Positions 1 through 10,519 of a stretch of 64,000 nt of DNA are shown in pieces. A program made the position numbers and the translations under genes. Source of the DNA: Hippasteria phrygiana (taxonomy: Eukaryota > Echinodermata > Asteroidea > Valvatida > Goniasteridae); NCBI GenBank assembly GCA_037893225.1, contig JAZGUH010000483.1, positions 1,882,118-1,946,117 on the forward strand, given 5' to 3'. Within the stretch, counting starts at the first letter, position 1. Each line of letters begins with the position of its first letter. The notes below the pieces were generated by a model. The model worked only from the letters and a program-made list of their open reading frames with translations. It ran no database searches and was not told the origin of the DNA.

Positions 1-1540
1 TACATCACCCAATTTTTTATTACAGGTTTGTCACCGAAAAAGTAAGAACAGAATACTAAACCAGTCCAAAAACTGTAAATTTGTCCGCAGGGAAACCAGC
101 CCGAGATTTTTCTACCAAGCGAGGTAATCACTGGACGCCCTCGGGATGCAAAGAAGCTGGTCTGTTTTTGTCTTTTTGTAAAAAAAAGTTTTAAAATCTT
201 TTGCACTGCTCGCCGGGAAACATTGGAGCTGGGACTGATTGTGACCTGTTTTATTGAAAGGATGGATATCTTCCATTTGGAAGTCTGCTGTGTGTATCCT
301 GCAGAATATGAACAGATATTACACATAGTATAATCGGAAGATATGAAACGGAAAACCTGGTTTGGGTAGAAATCACTTATGAAAATACATATTATGTTCT
401 CTAAATTCATCAACCTTTAGGCATGTACACCTTTGACATGTTATAATTGCCATTCCTTGTACATGTTTCGAGGATACCTGATTTGTACCAAAATGTAGAA
501 ATTTAACAAAACGAAAAGAATGCGTGATATCAAATTCATGTATGTTACCATATGTTTATGAATATCCATTTATCAAAATATCTAGCGACAGGTCTTTATT
601 GCTAGATCTGTTCAGGTCAAAAGGACTTATGACCACCAATTTTGAATGCACCCCCCCCCCCCCCCCCCCCCTCCTGACAAATCTGTTCTTTTAGTAAAAA
701 CAAGTCACAATTTGCATCATGATCATCACTAATAACATCTGGTTCATGGGAGTAATAATCCATCTTCTAACTCACAGCTTTCATCCTTCACAATTATATG
801 TACGTGGTCTGGTCTGACTGGATCAAAACAGTCCATCATATTCCAGCTGTCATTTGCTCTGTGCTCTCCACTTGATCTGCTTTGCTCTGTGCAATCGTAA
901 TTTGCTTTGCATAAAAATGCTGCGATCTTGCCGGCCGATTTTAATCTGATGCCGGCAGCATTTGGCTCATGTTCACGTCCACTCTCCCGGTTCACATGCT
1001 TTGTTTGAGCATCCACAAATTCAAAAAGAGCACTTACGCAATTACATGTTAACACTGTCTTTGCTTTCAAAAAGGGTATATTGGGCTTGCTAAAAGAAAT
1101 GCTCCTTTTCCAATAAAAAAGCTTTCTGCTTGCATCAAAGACGCTGTATCATTCTTGATTCCGTTGGGAGAAATGTGCTGGTAGCTATTGGTGGGAGCTG
1201 GTTGGTTCTTGGAATTGGAAAACACAAATTGCATTGTGTACATGTATGTATGTCGAGGCACGCAGGAATTTATTTCTACAGATATTACTGCTGTAATGTA
1301 CCAGCACAGCAGTAATTAGCTGAATGCTCAACGAAATAACTTTTTGATTACCATTTTTGTGGAATGTTCAAGTGCAGTCTTGAAAATTCCCTGCATGATT
1401 GTCATGGCATTGGTATTGTCACAGAATTGGTTTCTGGATGGAAAAGGCTCTAGGTCTTTTCCAGAATTATTATTATTTTTTTAAACTTAACCAATGGGAG
1501 ACATTTGAGATGCTGGTGACAGCAGACATACATGTACTGG

Positions 1541-1644
1541 TCCTTTTTGCTAGTTCTGAGCATGTGCGCGTAGTTCTGAGCACGACTGGTGATCACCAGT
1601 CGTGCTCAGAACTACGCGCACATGCTCAGAACTAGCAAAAAGGA
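1541..1644. repeat. Perfect 104-bp palindrome without spacer
   Basis: The two 52-nt arms are exact reverse complements about a GATC centre (1591-1594). Each arm contains the phrase TAGTTCTGAGCA twice. The match stops at 1540/1645. No clear target-site duplication is visible. It could be a fold-back miniature element, or an inverted duplication made during replication or assembly. Confidence 0.9.
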
Positions 1645-1733
1645 TGAGAACAATGGAAAATGACTTCTGCCGCCACCACCCATCTCAAAACTTGTCTCCC
1701 ATTGGGGATGATTACTTAAACTTACATTTGCTG

Positions 1734-2175
1734 TTATCCCCTTGAGTCCGGGGCACTGTTATCAAGAGTGCATACTGAGGCCGGTATTACCGATAGAGGG
1801 CGGTGCAGAGCATCGGACAAGTCGGTGGGCACGCAGGCCGTGGATAAAATGCTGGCATGCAGGGATTTTGAGGGTGGTGCGGCCGAGTATCTTGCATGGA
1901 GTATGAATGAAAAGCCCCATCTATTCATTACACTCCCCATTCAAGAACAATATAGTTTACCAAACTCTATTCACCGCAAAACCCACACCAGCCACAGCTG
2001 AATGATGAATAGAGAAGTATGTGCTTGAATGTACAATGTGCAATACACGTAAACAAGCCCATTGGCTGCAAGGGCATACGTACGTAGTGTGGGATTGCGG
2101 CTATAGATGTCAACCGGCTCATAGCCTCGCCCCACACCATCGCTATATAGCCGTCATCCAGGCTGAAGGGGTTAA
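1734..2175. mobile_element. Long, diverged TTAA element related to the CCCCTTG family
   Basis: The left end reads TTATCCCCTTGAGTCCGG and the right end GAAGGGGTTAA, matching the ends of the shorter copies in this window. The interior shares the phrase CATTACACTCC..ATTCAAGAACAATATA with the 33,506-33,795 copy. The left TTAA is mutated to TTAT. Confidence 0.55.
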
Positions 2176-3208
2176 TTTGCTTTATTCTACTTGCTTTTCA
2201 TCTACATGTACGTACATGTACGTACATGTACGCCTGTATATATATATGGTGCATCTAGCAATGGGATTCAATTTGGCTAGCTGACACTAGGAACCAATTT
2301 GATTGGGTTGATATTAAAGGTATGATATAGCTTTGGAAAAATGGATAAGTTTCAATCTGAAAGCTTACTGTTTATATGGTACCAACCAGTACCATTTCTA
2401 CTGAGAAATACTCCATCTGAAATGCATTTTGGGTTCTTGACTTCTGATTGGCTCCTTGAACAATGATACTGCCATATTGAGAAACTGGCAACATGCATGT
2501 AGAGTCAGTTATAGTTAGTTCAGTTAGTGGAGTGCTGGTACATGTACATGTAGGCATACTGGAGGTCGGAGGTCGCATTCTCAAATCAATTTTCTTTGTT
2601 CAAACTCAAACATCAACTAAGTTAATAGTCAACTAGTTTCCCTGTAAGATTTTATTTGATGAAATGACGTGTAGGGAAGTTTTTCAGAGCCATAAAAATT
2701 TGCGTCTTGATGAGCACAAGAAGTTGGATTTGTTGAGTCATTGCCCTCTGCAAAAGCCACCTTGGATTAAATTCAACCTTTAGAATTTGTTTGTGCCTAC
2801 ACCTGTATGAGGCAAAGTTCAGGCTTTAAATAGGTTTCCCTACGTCATTGCTCTCGATGCGGTTTCTTGTTGTCAGAGGAAAATGACAGATGATATCTGT
2901 ATGATGCAAAAGTTCTTTGCCAGAAATATTGTTGAGAAATTTAGCATGTCTCTGGAAAGCAAATTAAGAATTAAAAAGTCACTTTCCTTTTTTTAAATTT
3001 TATTTTGAATGGCAGCTTTTGCATCATGGATGAACTGATAGGAGTCATTAATCTTTATCTGCCGAAGAAATTAAACATTAACTCCAGATCTAAACCAAAC
3101 ACATTAATTTATGAGACATATCAGCTCCTGATATTTTGCAACATCAAGCTGAACATTCTTCAGAAAGCTCTTTAGGTACAAAGTTGTTAGTTGGCCAGGA
3201 TGTGCATT

Positions 3209-3504
3209 TTAACCTCTTGGGCGACGGCCATAGCTGCCTTTTGAAACAGACCACCTGGCTAAACTTGCATTCCTGCACATACTCGATCCATTCATGTTTC
3301 AACTATATTGTTTTTGAATGGGAGTGTAATGAATGGATGGAGCTTTTTCAAACAAAGCTTTCATTCACATGAAAGGGGGCTCCAAGTGCGATGAATAGGA
3401 CCACTCTATTCAGTGGTGCCTATTGTTTGCATTAATGCTTGGCTGCCAGCCCGTTCTTGGCATACCAGCCCCCCCATCAATAACAGTCGGACACAAGGGG
3501 TTAA
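3209..3504 (-). mobile_element. TTAA-bounded miniature element, long CCCCTTG subtype
   Basis: TTAA stands at both edges (3209-3212 and 3501-3504). The ends are TTAACCTCTTGGGCGACGG and, in reverse complement, TTAACCCCTTGTGTCCGAC. The interior is the reverse complement of the 33,506-33,795 copy, including a pyrimidine run and the CTGGTATGCCAA phrase. It has no coding sequence, so it would be a non-autonomous piggyBac-like element; the superfamily is inferred from the TTAA target only. Confidence 0.75.
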
Positions 3505-5354
3505 GCAAAAAGTTTACCAACATTGGAAAATTTGCTCTGTTTTTGCTCATGGTCAGAAGAGTTAGATGGACAACCTAATGCAAGATGACAACCTTACCAC
3601 CAAAGCAAGATGAGTCACAGAGCTATTTTCACAGAAAAAAAATCCATCAGCATAATTGTCATCATAATTGTGGATCAGTTGACGTACACCGCACCTTAGA
3701 AAAGAGGACATTATTCCTTGCTGGTCATATTTGCTAGTATAAGCCATTTTGAACTTTGAAGTGTAGTAACTCTGCAGATGGAGGTGAAGTGGAATTTCTT
3801 TGACCATGATGAAACTCTAACAAGGCAGGGAAGTGTGCTGGTACTTGGCATGGTGACCTGTATTGGACCCGCTCAAAATTTGGCATAAGTTACAGAAGCT
3901 GCTGGAGAAAAGACTAGGCAACCTTTGCATAAGATACCAAACAAATACAGTGGAACATTTTTGGTGTACGGCTGGCAAGGCTACCCTTCCACCAGATAGG
4001 CTTTCTTTCTTTTTTTGTGGAGTGGTTCACATTTTGTTGGTAAAATTTATTCACAGCAAGCACATCCCCATGCTTTTCAATCAGTGTGCGGGACCAATTG
4101 CTGAAAACTTGCAAATTCAAAAATGCTACCTAGCAAATAATTGTATGTTTGATACTTTGCACAATCATCCCTTTTGCCTGAAATGCTTAGCTCTCTATGG
4201 CTTCGGCTTGCCAAAATGGTCTCAGTGTAAACAAAAATATATCGCAGTAGTTGAATCTGACTGTCAGATACGGTTCGGCTGATGAAGGCCATAAGAACCA
4301 ATATAGTGTTGAAGCACTCGTCCTCTGTTGCTTGTACTCAAGTGCTCATAGCAAAGTATCACACTCGGATAGCAAAGTACTGAAACTCAGTTTTTTTTAC
4401 TCAGTTACTTAAGGTTAAATGTACTCAGACCTGATTTCTTGAAATCGTGCTCGATTATAGAAGTACTCATACTCGATTTTCAGGACTCGCTATTCATTTT
4501 TTAGGACTCTCCTATCTCAGTGCTCGTACTTGGCTTTGCAAACTTGTACTCACATGTCTGACTTTGTTTGTATTCCAAAAGTATCTCTGCAGTATAAAGG
4601 CCTAATTTGTTTTCGTAATGTATGAATAAGGCGTTTGAACAAATATGGACTTTTTTTACTCATGACGCAGTCAAATGACACAATAAAACTAGCCTCCTTT
4701 GATGACTTCCCATAGCATTCATTTTTCCCGAGGTGCATAGAAAGCTCCAGGAATCACCTACGAAGGCTAGTTTTACTATATCAGTCCATATTTGTGTACC
4801 TACCATACTGCATTGCTGCTAAGAACATTAAACTAGAACAGTAGTGGAAGAAAAGAGAAAAAAAGAGCAAAAGAGCAGAGTGTTGACTATTCTACTCGTA
4901 CTGTGAGTGCACTGATGTAGGTTTTAAGAAGTTTGGAAAGTCCAAAGTTCTCTTGTTGGTTATGGTTGATGTAAGTACGTTCAAAATGTCCAATCATCAC
5001 CTCACATCTGTTTCAGAAGTGAAACATCATCCGAAATTTAACACCTTGGTACAAGCTTATTTTTGAACCAAAACAAGGCCTTTCAGTTTGTACGTACATG
5101 CATGCATCATGTAAGCCAGGACTAACGACTAATACCTCATGGTGGCGGTTATAGCACCACTATTGCATATATTCATGTTCATCATTGGTGCTGCATTATG
5201 TTCTAAGCAACATCTTGGACTTCTTAGTCAATGGCTTTATAGCAAGTCTTCTCCTGCTAAGCAACGTACATGTACATGCAGGCCTCACTGATGTGAAAGC
5301 ATATTCAGCCCTATTCATAGCACTGCTAACTGTCGAGGGATGTGAGTTATTATC

Positions 5355-5575
5355 ACCAACAGTGGAAGTTACCCCGCCTGGGTCTGTAGGTCTGAAAATT
5401 GGGATAATCTCTTTGGTATCTATTGAAGATTTATCCTCTATTTAGATCTGGACCCAGGAAAACTGTTGGGGTGGTTGGACCTGCAATCTAAAATGTGGCC
5501 AACCCCACCACCTCTGTTAGGCCTTTACCTCAGAGTGGCTTTTAGACTTGTATTGGGTGACTTCCATTAAACAAA
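5355..5575 (+). repeat. Interspersed ~220-bp repeat, copy 1
   Basis: This segment recurs inverted at 6265-6503. Shared phrases include CCTGGGTCTRTAGGTCTGAAAA, TTTATCCTCYATTT and CCCCACCACCTCTGTTG. The copies are clearly diverged. Nothing identifies the repeat family. Confidence 0.7.
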
Positions 5576-6264
5576 TAATAAATAAATCCTGCAGTCGGCA
5601 TATTTCTCGGATTACCAAGGAAGTTTAGCTTGTACGCATGTGTACATTCTGTAACAAAGGATTCTGTGCTTGAAGATCAGTGTACAATTTCTGTGCTGGC
5701 TCTATTAGCACAGACTTGCCATTGATTAGCACAGAATTCGGCATTACGGATGGTGGATTTCACCAAATTGGGGTGTGGTAATAAAACCCACAGTCTAGGA
5801 TTTCAGAAGTAACCTGCATCGAGTGTATATTCTGCATACAAGCAACAGGGCTTACATTTCACACAAATATCCATTATACCAATGGGCTAGTAGCGTAACT
5901 GATCAACTAGACCTGAGTAAAAAGACCAGTGTCAATCAAGAAATCACTGTTAAATCTGCATGTGTGCTGTTAACCATATGGCACAGTTGGAGTCTCAACG
6001 TGCAAAGAATTGAAAATGTGTCAAGTGAATGAACATATTCATGTACGTGGCAGACTTCATTAATTCCAAGTGTGAGATCTGAGATTCAGGCCATATCTGG
6101 GTATTTTGTGACTACGGCTTATAGGTATATAAACTAAATAGCAGTAGCCATAGACAAAAGACCCTTGTCAAACATGGTCTCATTAAAAAAAAAAAAAAAG
6201 AAGATTATTTGAAAGAAAATAACAAGCCCACTGGTCTAGTTAGGTGTTGAAGTTTGCTAGACTG

Positions 6265-6503
6265 ATTTTTTTTATGGAAGTTGCCCAGTATGAGGCTAAA
6301 TAAGCCAATCTACATGTAGGTAAAGGGGTACAACAGAGGTGGTGGGGTTTGCCACATTTTAGGTTGCACCCCCTACCACGCTTACAGTTTTCCTGGGCCC
6401 AGATCAAAATGGAGGATAAATCAATAGACACCAAACAAAATTATCCCACTTTTCAGACCTATAGACCCAGGTGGGGTAACTTGAACCATTGGTGAGACCA
6501 ACT
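6265..6503 (-). repeat. Interspersed ~240-bp repeat, copy 2 (inverted)
   Basis: Reverse-complement relative of 5355-5575, lying just upstream of the first NCX exon. The pair could fold into a long imperfect hairpin in the NCX transcript. Confidence 0.7.
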
Positions 6504-6607
6504 CACCTCCCTCTTTAACTGATGCCTATTCGGTCCACCGGTCCAATGTGAATTTCCACCCTGATGAGCTATGAGGTTTTAATTGATTAATTTTGTCTCT
6601 GTTACAG

Positions 6608-6756
6608 GAAGCGACAATGAATCGTACACCAGCGATCATGATGAAACCTACAAGTTCATGTCGGAGGAGGACCGTAGGATTGCCGACATGGGTAAACCTC
6701 AGCTCGGGGAACAGACACGTCTGAACGTCAAGATCATGGAAAGCACCGAGTTTAAG
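6608..6756 (+). CDS. SLC8A: NCX exon: end of the regulatory loop after Calx-beta 2
   Basis: The exon follows acceptor TCTCTGTTACAG and ends at donor AAG|GTGGGT. It opens with two bases of a split codon and ends in phase 0. The translated block SEEDRRIADMGKPQLGEQTR is the strongly conserved segment that in vertebrate NCX follows the alternatively spliced exons (human equivalent reads EEERRIAEMGRP). The first 15 or so codons are Asp/Ser/Tyr-rich and more variable, as expected for the loop between the alternative region and the conserved block. Confidence 0.95.
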
Positions 6757-6785
6757 GTGGGTTTGGGGTTGGGGTTGGGGTTGGA
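6757..6785 (+). repeat. GGGGTT run at the 5' splice site
   Basis: The intron begins GTGGGTTTGGGG followed by further TTGGGG units, giving at least four G-runs of three or more within 30 nt directly on the splice donor. This fits the G3+N1-7 pattern for a G-quadruplex in the pre-mRNA. The effect on splicing is inference. Confidence 0.7.
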
Positions 6786-7120
6786 TCGCGTCTTTAAGAT
6801 CTTGACTTGTAGTGAGGCATAGTTGTGTGATGAGGTGCAGGTTCATCTACATACCCCACTCCATCCCCCCCCCCCCCCCCTGTTGTTTTGCCATGGCTGA
6901 ATGTCATGATCATGGAGATCATCGATAGAATTTAAGTTTAAGGTAGGCTTTAGATTGTTGAGATTTGAGACATTGAATCAGCGTGGTTGTAGAAGGTGGG
7001 AGAGGGTTGTCATATGTATACTGCCCCAAAAACATAAATAATCAATGTAATTGTTGTTTTGATTTAGTCATCTTTGAAATGTGGGACTTTTTTAAATTCA
7101 GGAATGGTCGTGTGTGTGTG

Positions 7121-7504
7121 CGTTTGTAAATACAGGCAATCGTGGACTAGGGACAAAAGGGTTAGGGCATAGACAAAGGGTCCACGATTGACCGAACGTC
7201 CATGATTAAAAATCGTGTACAAAACATATGGGAGGCCTTCCGAAAAAGTTAGAGTATAAACAAAAGAGGAACAATGGGAGGTCCACGATTGCACCCGTTT
7301 ACATGACTGCGTGTGAGTTTGTATATGCCGGCAATCGTGGACCTAGGACAAAATAATTCGAGCGTAGACAAAGGGGTCCACGTTTGACCTAACGTCCACG
7401 ATTGAAAATCGTGTACAAAACCAATGGGAGGCCTTCCGAAAAAGTTAGAGTATAAACAAAAGAGGAACAATGGGAGGTCCACGATTGCACCCGTTTACAT
7501 GACT
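7121..7504. repeat. Tandem duplication, unit ~195 bp, two copies
   Basis: The phrases GGCAATCGTGGAC, GTCCACGATTG, AATCGTGTACAAAAC and GGAGGCCTTCCGAAAAAGTT recur in the same order 195 bp apart (for example GGCAAT at 7135 and 7330). The second copy runs into a (GT)n and poly-G tract at 7509-7553. No gene is involved. Confidence 0.9.
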
Positions 7505-7506
7505 GG

Positions 7507-7508
<2 letters not shown>

Positions 7509-7541
<33 letters not shown>

Positions 7542-7553
7542 GGGGGGGGGGGG
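7509..7553 (+). repeat. (GT)n followed by poly-G
   Basis: About 15 GT dinucleotides pass directly into a run of some 15 G. This is simple sequence; similar G or C runs are scattered through the window. Confidence 0.95.
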
Positions 7554-8695
7554 GTCTGTCTGGAGTAGGTGTTGCACATATGCAGGTTTTCAAGTATTCC
7601 TACTTTCTTTTCTCTTTCCTACTTTTTTTTTTTTACCAAGCTCCTACTTTTCCTACTTTTTTTTCGTGAAATTCATATTTTTCCCTACTTCCCTACTTTT
7701 TTGACCCACAACTCCAAAAAAATGAAATCTCATTGAATATTTTTCATAACGGTGTTACACGCTGTCATATGAAAATCACACAATGGAGGGCTTGGGTTCA
7801 AGAGTACTGCAACTTTTTTTCCAAGAGCTTAGTTGAGGATGGTGTTGTGGGTACAGAACATGCCAAATGAGGCTTGTAAAAGCCCGGAAAAATCCTTTTA
7901 TCCTGATTTTGTCCTCCAAAGTCCTACTTTTGTCCTGTTATTTAGTTTTTTATTTTGATCCGACTATTCTACTTTTTCACCTGGGCCTGCTTCAAAGCCT
8001 GTAATACACAGCCCCCCAAAAAACTGAGAAAACAGCCCCTCCTCTTTTAAAAACCCTCTGATAAAATGCAACATTTGCCATAAATAACATTGTAAAAGGC
8101 TGTCTGAGTAGCACTTGAATGAAATAAAATGATGGTGTATGAAGTTTAGGCATACATGTACATGTACACTTGCATTGATGGATTCCAGTCACTTTCTGTG
8201 GCAAATGCCCTCCATTTGACTGACCTAATAATGAAGGGCGATTGGAACATCCAGAGGAACAACGTGTGTTTATCCTGTCCACCCGCAGTGCCCAATTTCA
8301 AAAAGCTGTTAAGCACAAAATTTGCTTAGCATGAAAATGTCTTGCTTAGTAAAAACGGGTTGCCAGCCAAAAGTCCATGTAATTTTCATGCTAGGCAAAC
8401 AACAGCTGAATGCCAGTCAAAAGCAATATTCCACACATGGAAATCTGGTTGGTAATCCAGTTTTTATCAAGGAAGCATTTGCATGCTAAGCAAATTTTTG
8501 TGCTGAACAGCTTTATGAAATTGGCCCCTGGTGTAGCTACATGTAGAGTGTACCTGCACTATTGTGTCAACAATGCAACATCTGTTAACCTCATTATATA
8601 TAGAAAATTATCGTTAAGATTCCTCATGCGTATGTGAGTTTGCACCAGATATTGGGTGAGCTGAACCTGATTTCAGTGATAAACTGGCTGATTAG

Positions 8696-8786
8696 CACTA
8701 TGAACATCTAACAAAAGAAAACCCACTCAGTCCTTTGTTTGTAACAAAGGACTGCGTGGGTTTTCTTTTGTTAGATGTTCATAGTG
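8696..8786. mobile_element. CACTA-ended 91-bp hairpin element, copy 1
   Basis: The element starts CACTATGAAC and ends GTTCATAGTG. Its two 44-45-nt arms are complementary around a TGT loop, with one mismatch in this copy. It is flanked by an exact 3-bp duplication TAG (8693-8695 and 8787-8789). CACTA termini with 3-bp duplications are the signature of the CACTA (EnSpm) superfamily. The copy at 51,333-51,423 differs by one base. The element is entirely terminal repeat, so it must be mobilised by another element's transposase. Confidence 0.85.
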
Positions 8787-9424
8787 TAGAGAGTATTGAA
8801 ATGAAAGTCATCGAGGCATTGAAATGAAATGAAAAGCCAATCAGTCACTGGTGCACGGACTACATGTATGTAGTGTGTGTGACATTTTCTGATTATTAAT
8901 CAGGACAGGTCGTGGTTTCTAGGGCTTCTAGGCATGCTGATGCTAAAGTCGACCATGACTTCTTTACCTCCGCATCCGACCTTCACCCTTAAAAAACCCA
9001 AGCCATTGAATTTTCAAACATAGGTTGATATGCAGAATAATTAAGGTGGAGAAAAGGAATACAACACAAGTAAAAAGAAATCAAAATTTAAGATACAAAA
9101 AAAAAAAATAATAAAAAAAAAATAATAAAAAATACAATTAATAGAAGTGAGTGGTCAGTGGATAGTAAATATAGTGTGTAATACATTGCTGTGAGAATAA
9201 AAAGTTACACAGTAATTTTTCAACCAGTCCACAACCAGACAAAAGTCTGTGTGTAGTACATGTACAGTACATGTTTGCAATATGGAACATCCCACTTGTC
9301 TTAAACCAAAACTAGCTTTAATATCATCTCTTGATTCTGCTGTCATAATATTAGCATTTGCCATAGGATGTAACACTATCACCCCTAATGGTGGGTTTAT
9401 TCCTTCCTGGATCCATCTCAATTG

Positions 9425-9690
9425 CCTGTGGGTGGGGGGGGGGGGGGGCATACACAGCGACAATTGGCATCATACACCCCCGGAATCGATAACAACCATA
9501 CACACAGTTGCAAATGCTGCCACATCACAGGTTCTCACAATATTCCTGGGTGGGAAAGGAGCAGGTATGGTAAAACACCTTGCCTGAAGTTGCAAGCACG
9601 GTGTCCCAAAGTGGGATTCGAACCCACATTTCTGAAACACTAACCACACCAATGCAATTCAGTCTTTCAAGCCACAGAAGGCCTAGCCTC
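9425..9690 (-). repeat. tRNA-related SINE-like segment
   Basis: On the minus strand the segment contains GGGTTCGAATCCCAC (around 9610-9625), an RNA polymerase III B-box as in a tRNA T-arm. It is followed by a body ending in a homopolymer C/G run near 9425-9448. The anticodon region does not fold as a normal tRNA, so a tRNA-derived retroposon is more likely than a tRNA gene. Edges are uncertain. Confidence 0.5.
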
Positions 9691-9698
9691 TCCACTCT

Positions 9699-9921
9699 TT
9701 AACCCTAACCATCCCTAACCTGCCAAAATCAAACACCCCATTTGTGTTGAATTTTGTGTGATTGGGTACTGTAGAGCCTTGGCACCATCACTTTGCATGG
9801 GACTTGATGCCCTGATTTTGTCTAAGTACAAAGAATGTGCCATTGGTTTACTACACAGTGTTGGAGTTTGTGTGGTTAGGGAAGGATTCTAGTAAAAAGC
9901 CTTGGGCTGTTAGGGTTTTAA
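9699..9921. mobile_element. TTAACCCTAAC-type element, 223-bp subtype, copy 1
   Basis: The segment between the two TTAA sites opens AACCCTAACC and closes GTTAGGGTT, and its body matches the 53,091-53,313 copy at all but one base that I can see. No coding potential. The ends resemble telomeric repeat (TTAGGG) but the interior is unique sequence, so this is a dispersed miniature element rather than interstitial telomere. Confidence 0.85.
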
Positions 9922-10019
9922 GCTTGTTCAGTGAATAAGTGTCCCTTATCTAGGAATTTACCAATTGCAGTTCAATATGGCAGCTTCCGAAGCAGTATCC
10001 ATTCACACCAACTATAGTT

Positions 10020-10317
10020 GGATGCAGTATTGTAGTTGAGTACATTTCCATGAGTATGAGTACTTTTGCTCAAGTACGAGTATGAGTACTTTACCAAGAG
10101 TATGAGTACATTTTCATGAGTACGAGTATGAGTATGAGTATGAGTACTTTATGATGAGTAGGAGTACTTTCTACAAATAAAAGCCGAGGTGTTTTGTTAA
10201 AAACAGCAAAAAAAGAAAGTACGAGTACATAATGTACATGGAATTTTTTTTCATGCGAGTACGAGTCCAAGTACATTTTCATGAGTATGAAAAAAGTACT
10301 CGAGTATGAGTACAGTT
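10020..10317 (+). repeat. Degenerate GAGTAC/GAGTATG tandem array
   Basis: Short units such as GAGTATGAGTAC and CAAGTACGAGT recur through this stretch. A similar degenerate ACTC/GTACTC array lies near 4310-4550. Simple sequence; no coding sense. Confidence 0.8.
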
Positions 10318-10320
10318 AGT

Positions 10321-10519
10321 CGTACTTTCCCAATACGTGCGAGGACAATGCTTTGTGTTTCCTATTGTTCCTTTAATATAACCCAACCTTATAGACTAAG
10401 CACGTACTTCTACGTCCGAGGACCGATTTCAACAAAAGACTTGACGTGCGAGGACTGAAAGGTTTCTTTGTATTTCATTTCTCCTCTTGTTCTCGGAGAT
10501 ATATACAGAACCTGTACTA
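10321..10519 (+). repeat. ~200-bp interspersed repeat (CGTACTTTCCCAATA), copy 1
   Basis: Shared by four places in the window: here, 15,857-16,039 (inverted), 20,107-20,313, and 57,856-57,875 plus 58,253-58,440. Common phrases are GACAATGCTTTGTGTTTCC, CATAGACTAAGCACGTA and AGGACCGATTTCAACAAAAG. Inside each unit the phrase GTGCGAGGAC-like occurs several times. I do not recognise the family; it has no open reading frame. Confidence 0.85.

Larger units (their letters stand above)
1..6607 (+). other. Intron or upstream part of the NCX gene, no exon recognised
   Basis: This stretch precedes the first visible NCX exon, which opens in mid-codon after a clean acceptor (TCTCTGTTACAG), so at least its 3' part must be intron. 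It holds a poly-C run near 651-672, a 104-bp perfect palindrome, two TTAA-type element copies, ACATGT microsatellites near 2204-2235 and an AT-rich background. In vertebrate NCX genes the equivalent intron region contains short alternative exons (6-35 codons); I could not recognise any by eye. Confidence 0.5.

Noticed and set aside
6757..6785. Interstitial telomere
   Set aside because: The repeat is GGGGTT rather than TTAGGG, only four units, and sits at a splice donor; a simple repeat is the better reading.
7424..7704. Cys/Val- and Phe-rich open frames
   Set aside because: They are translations of the (GT)n, poly-G and poly-T tracts.
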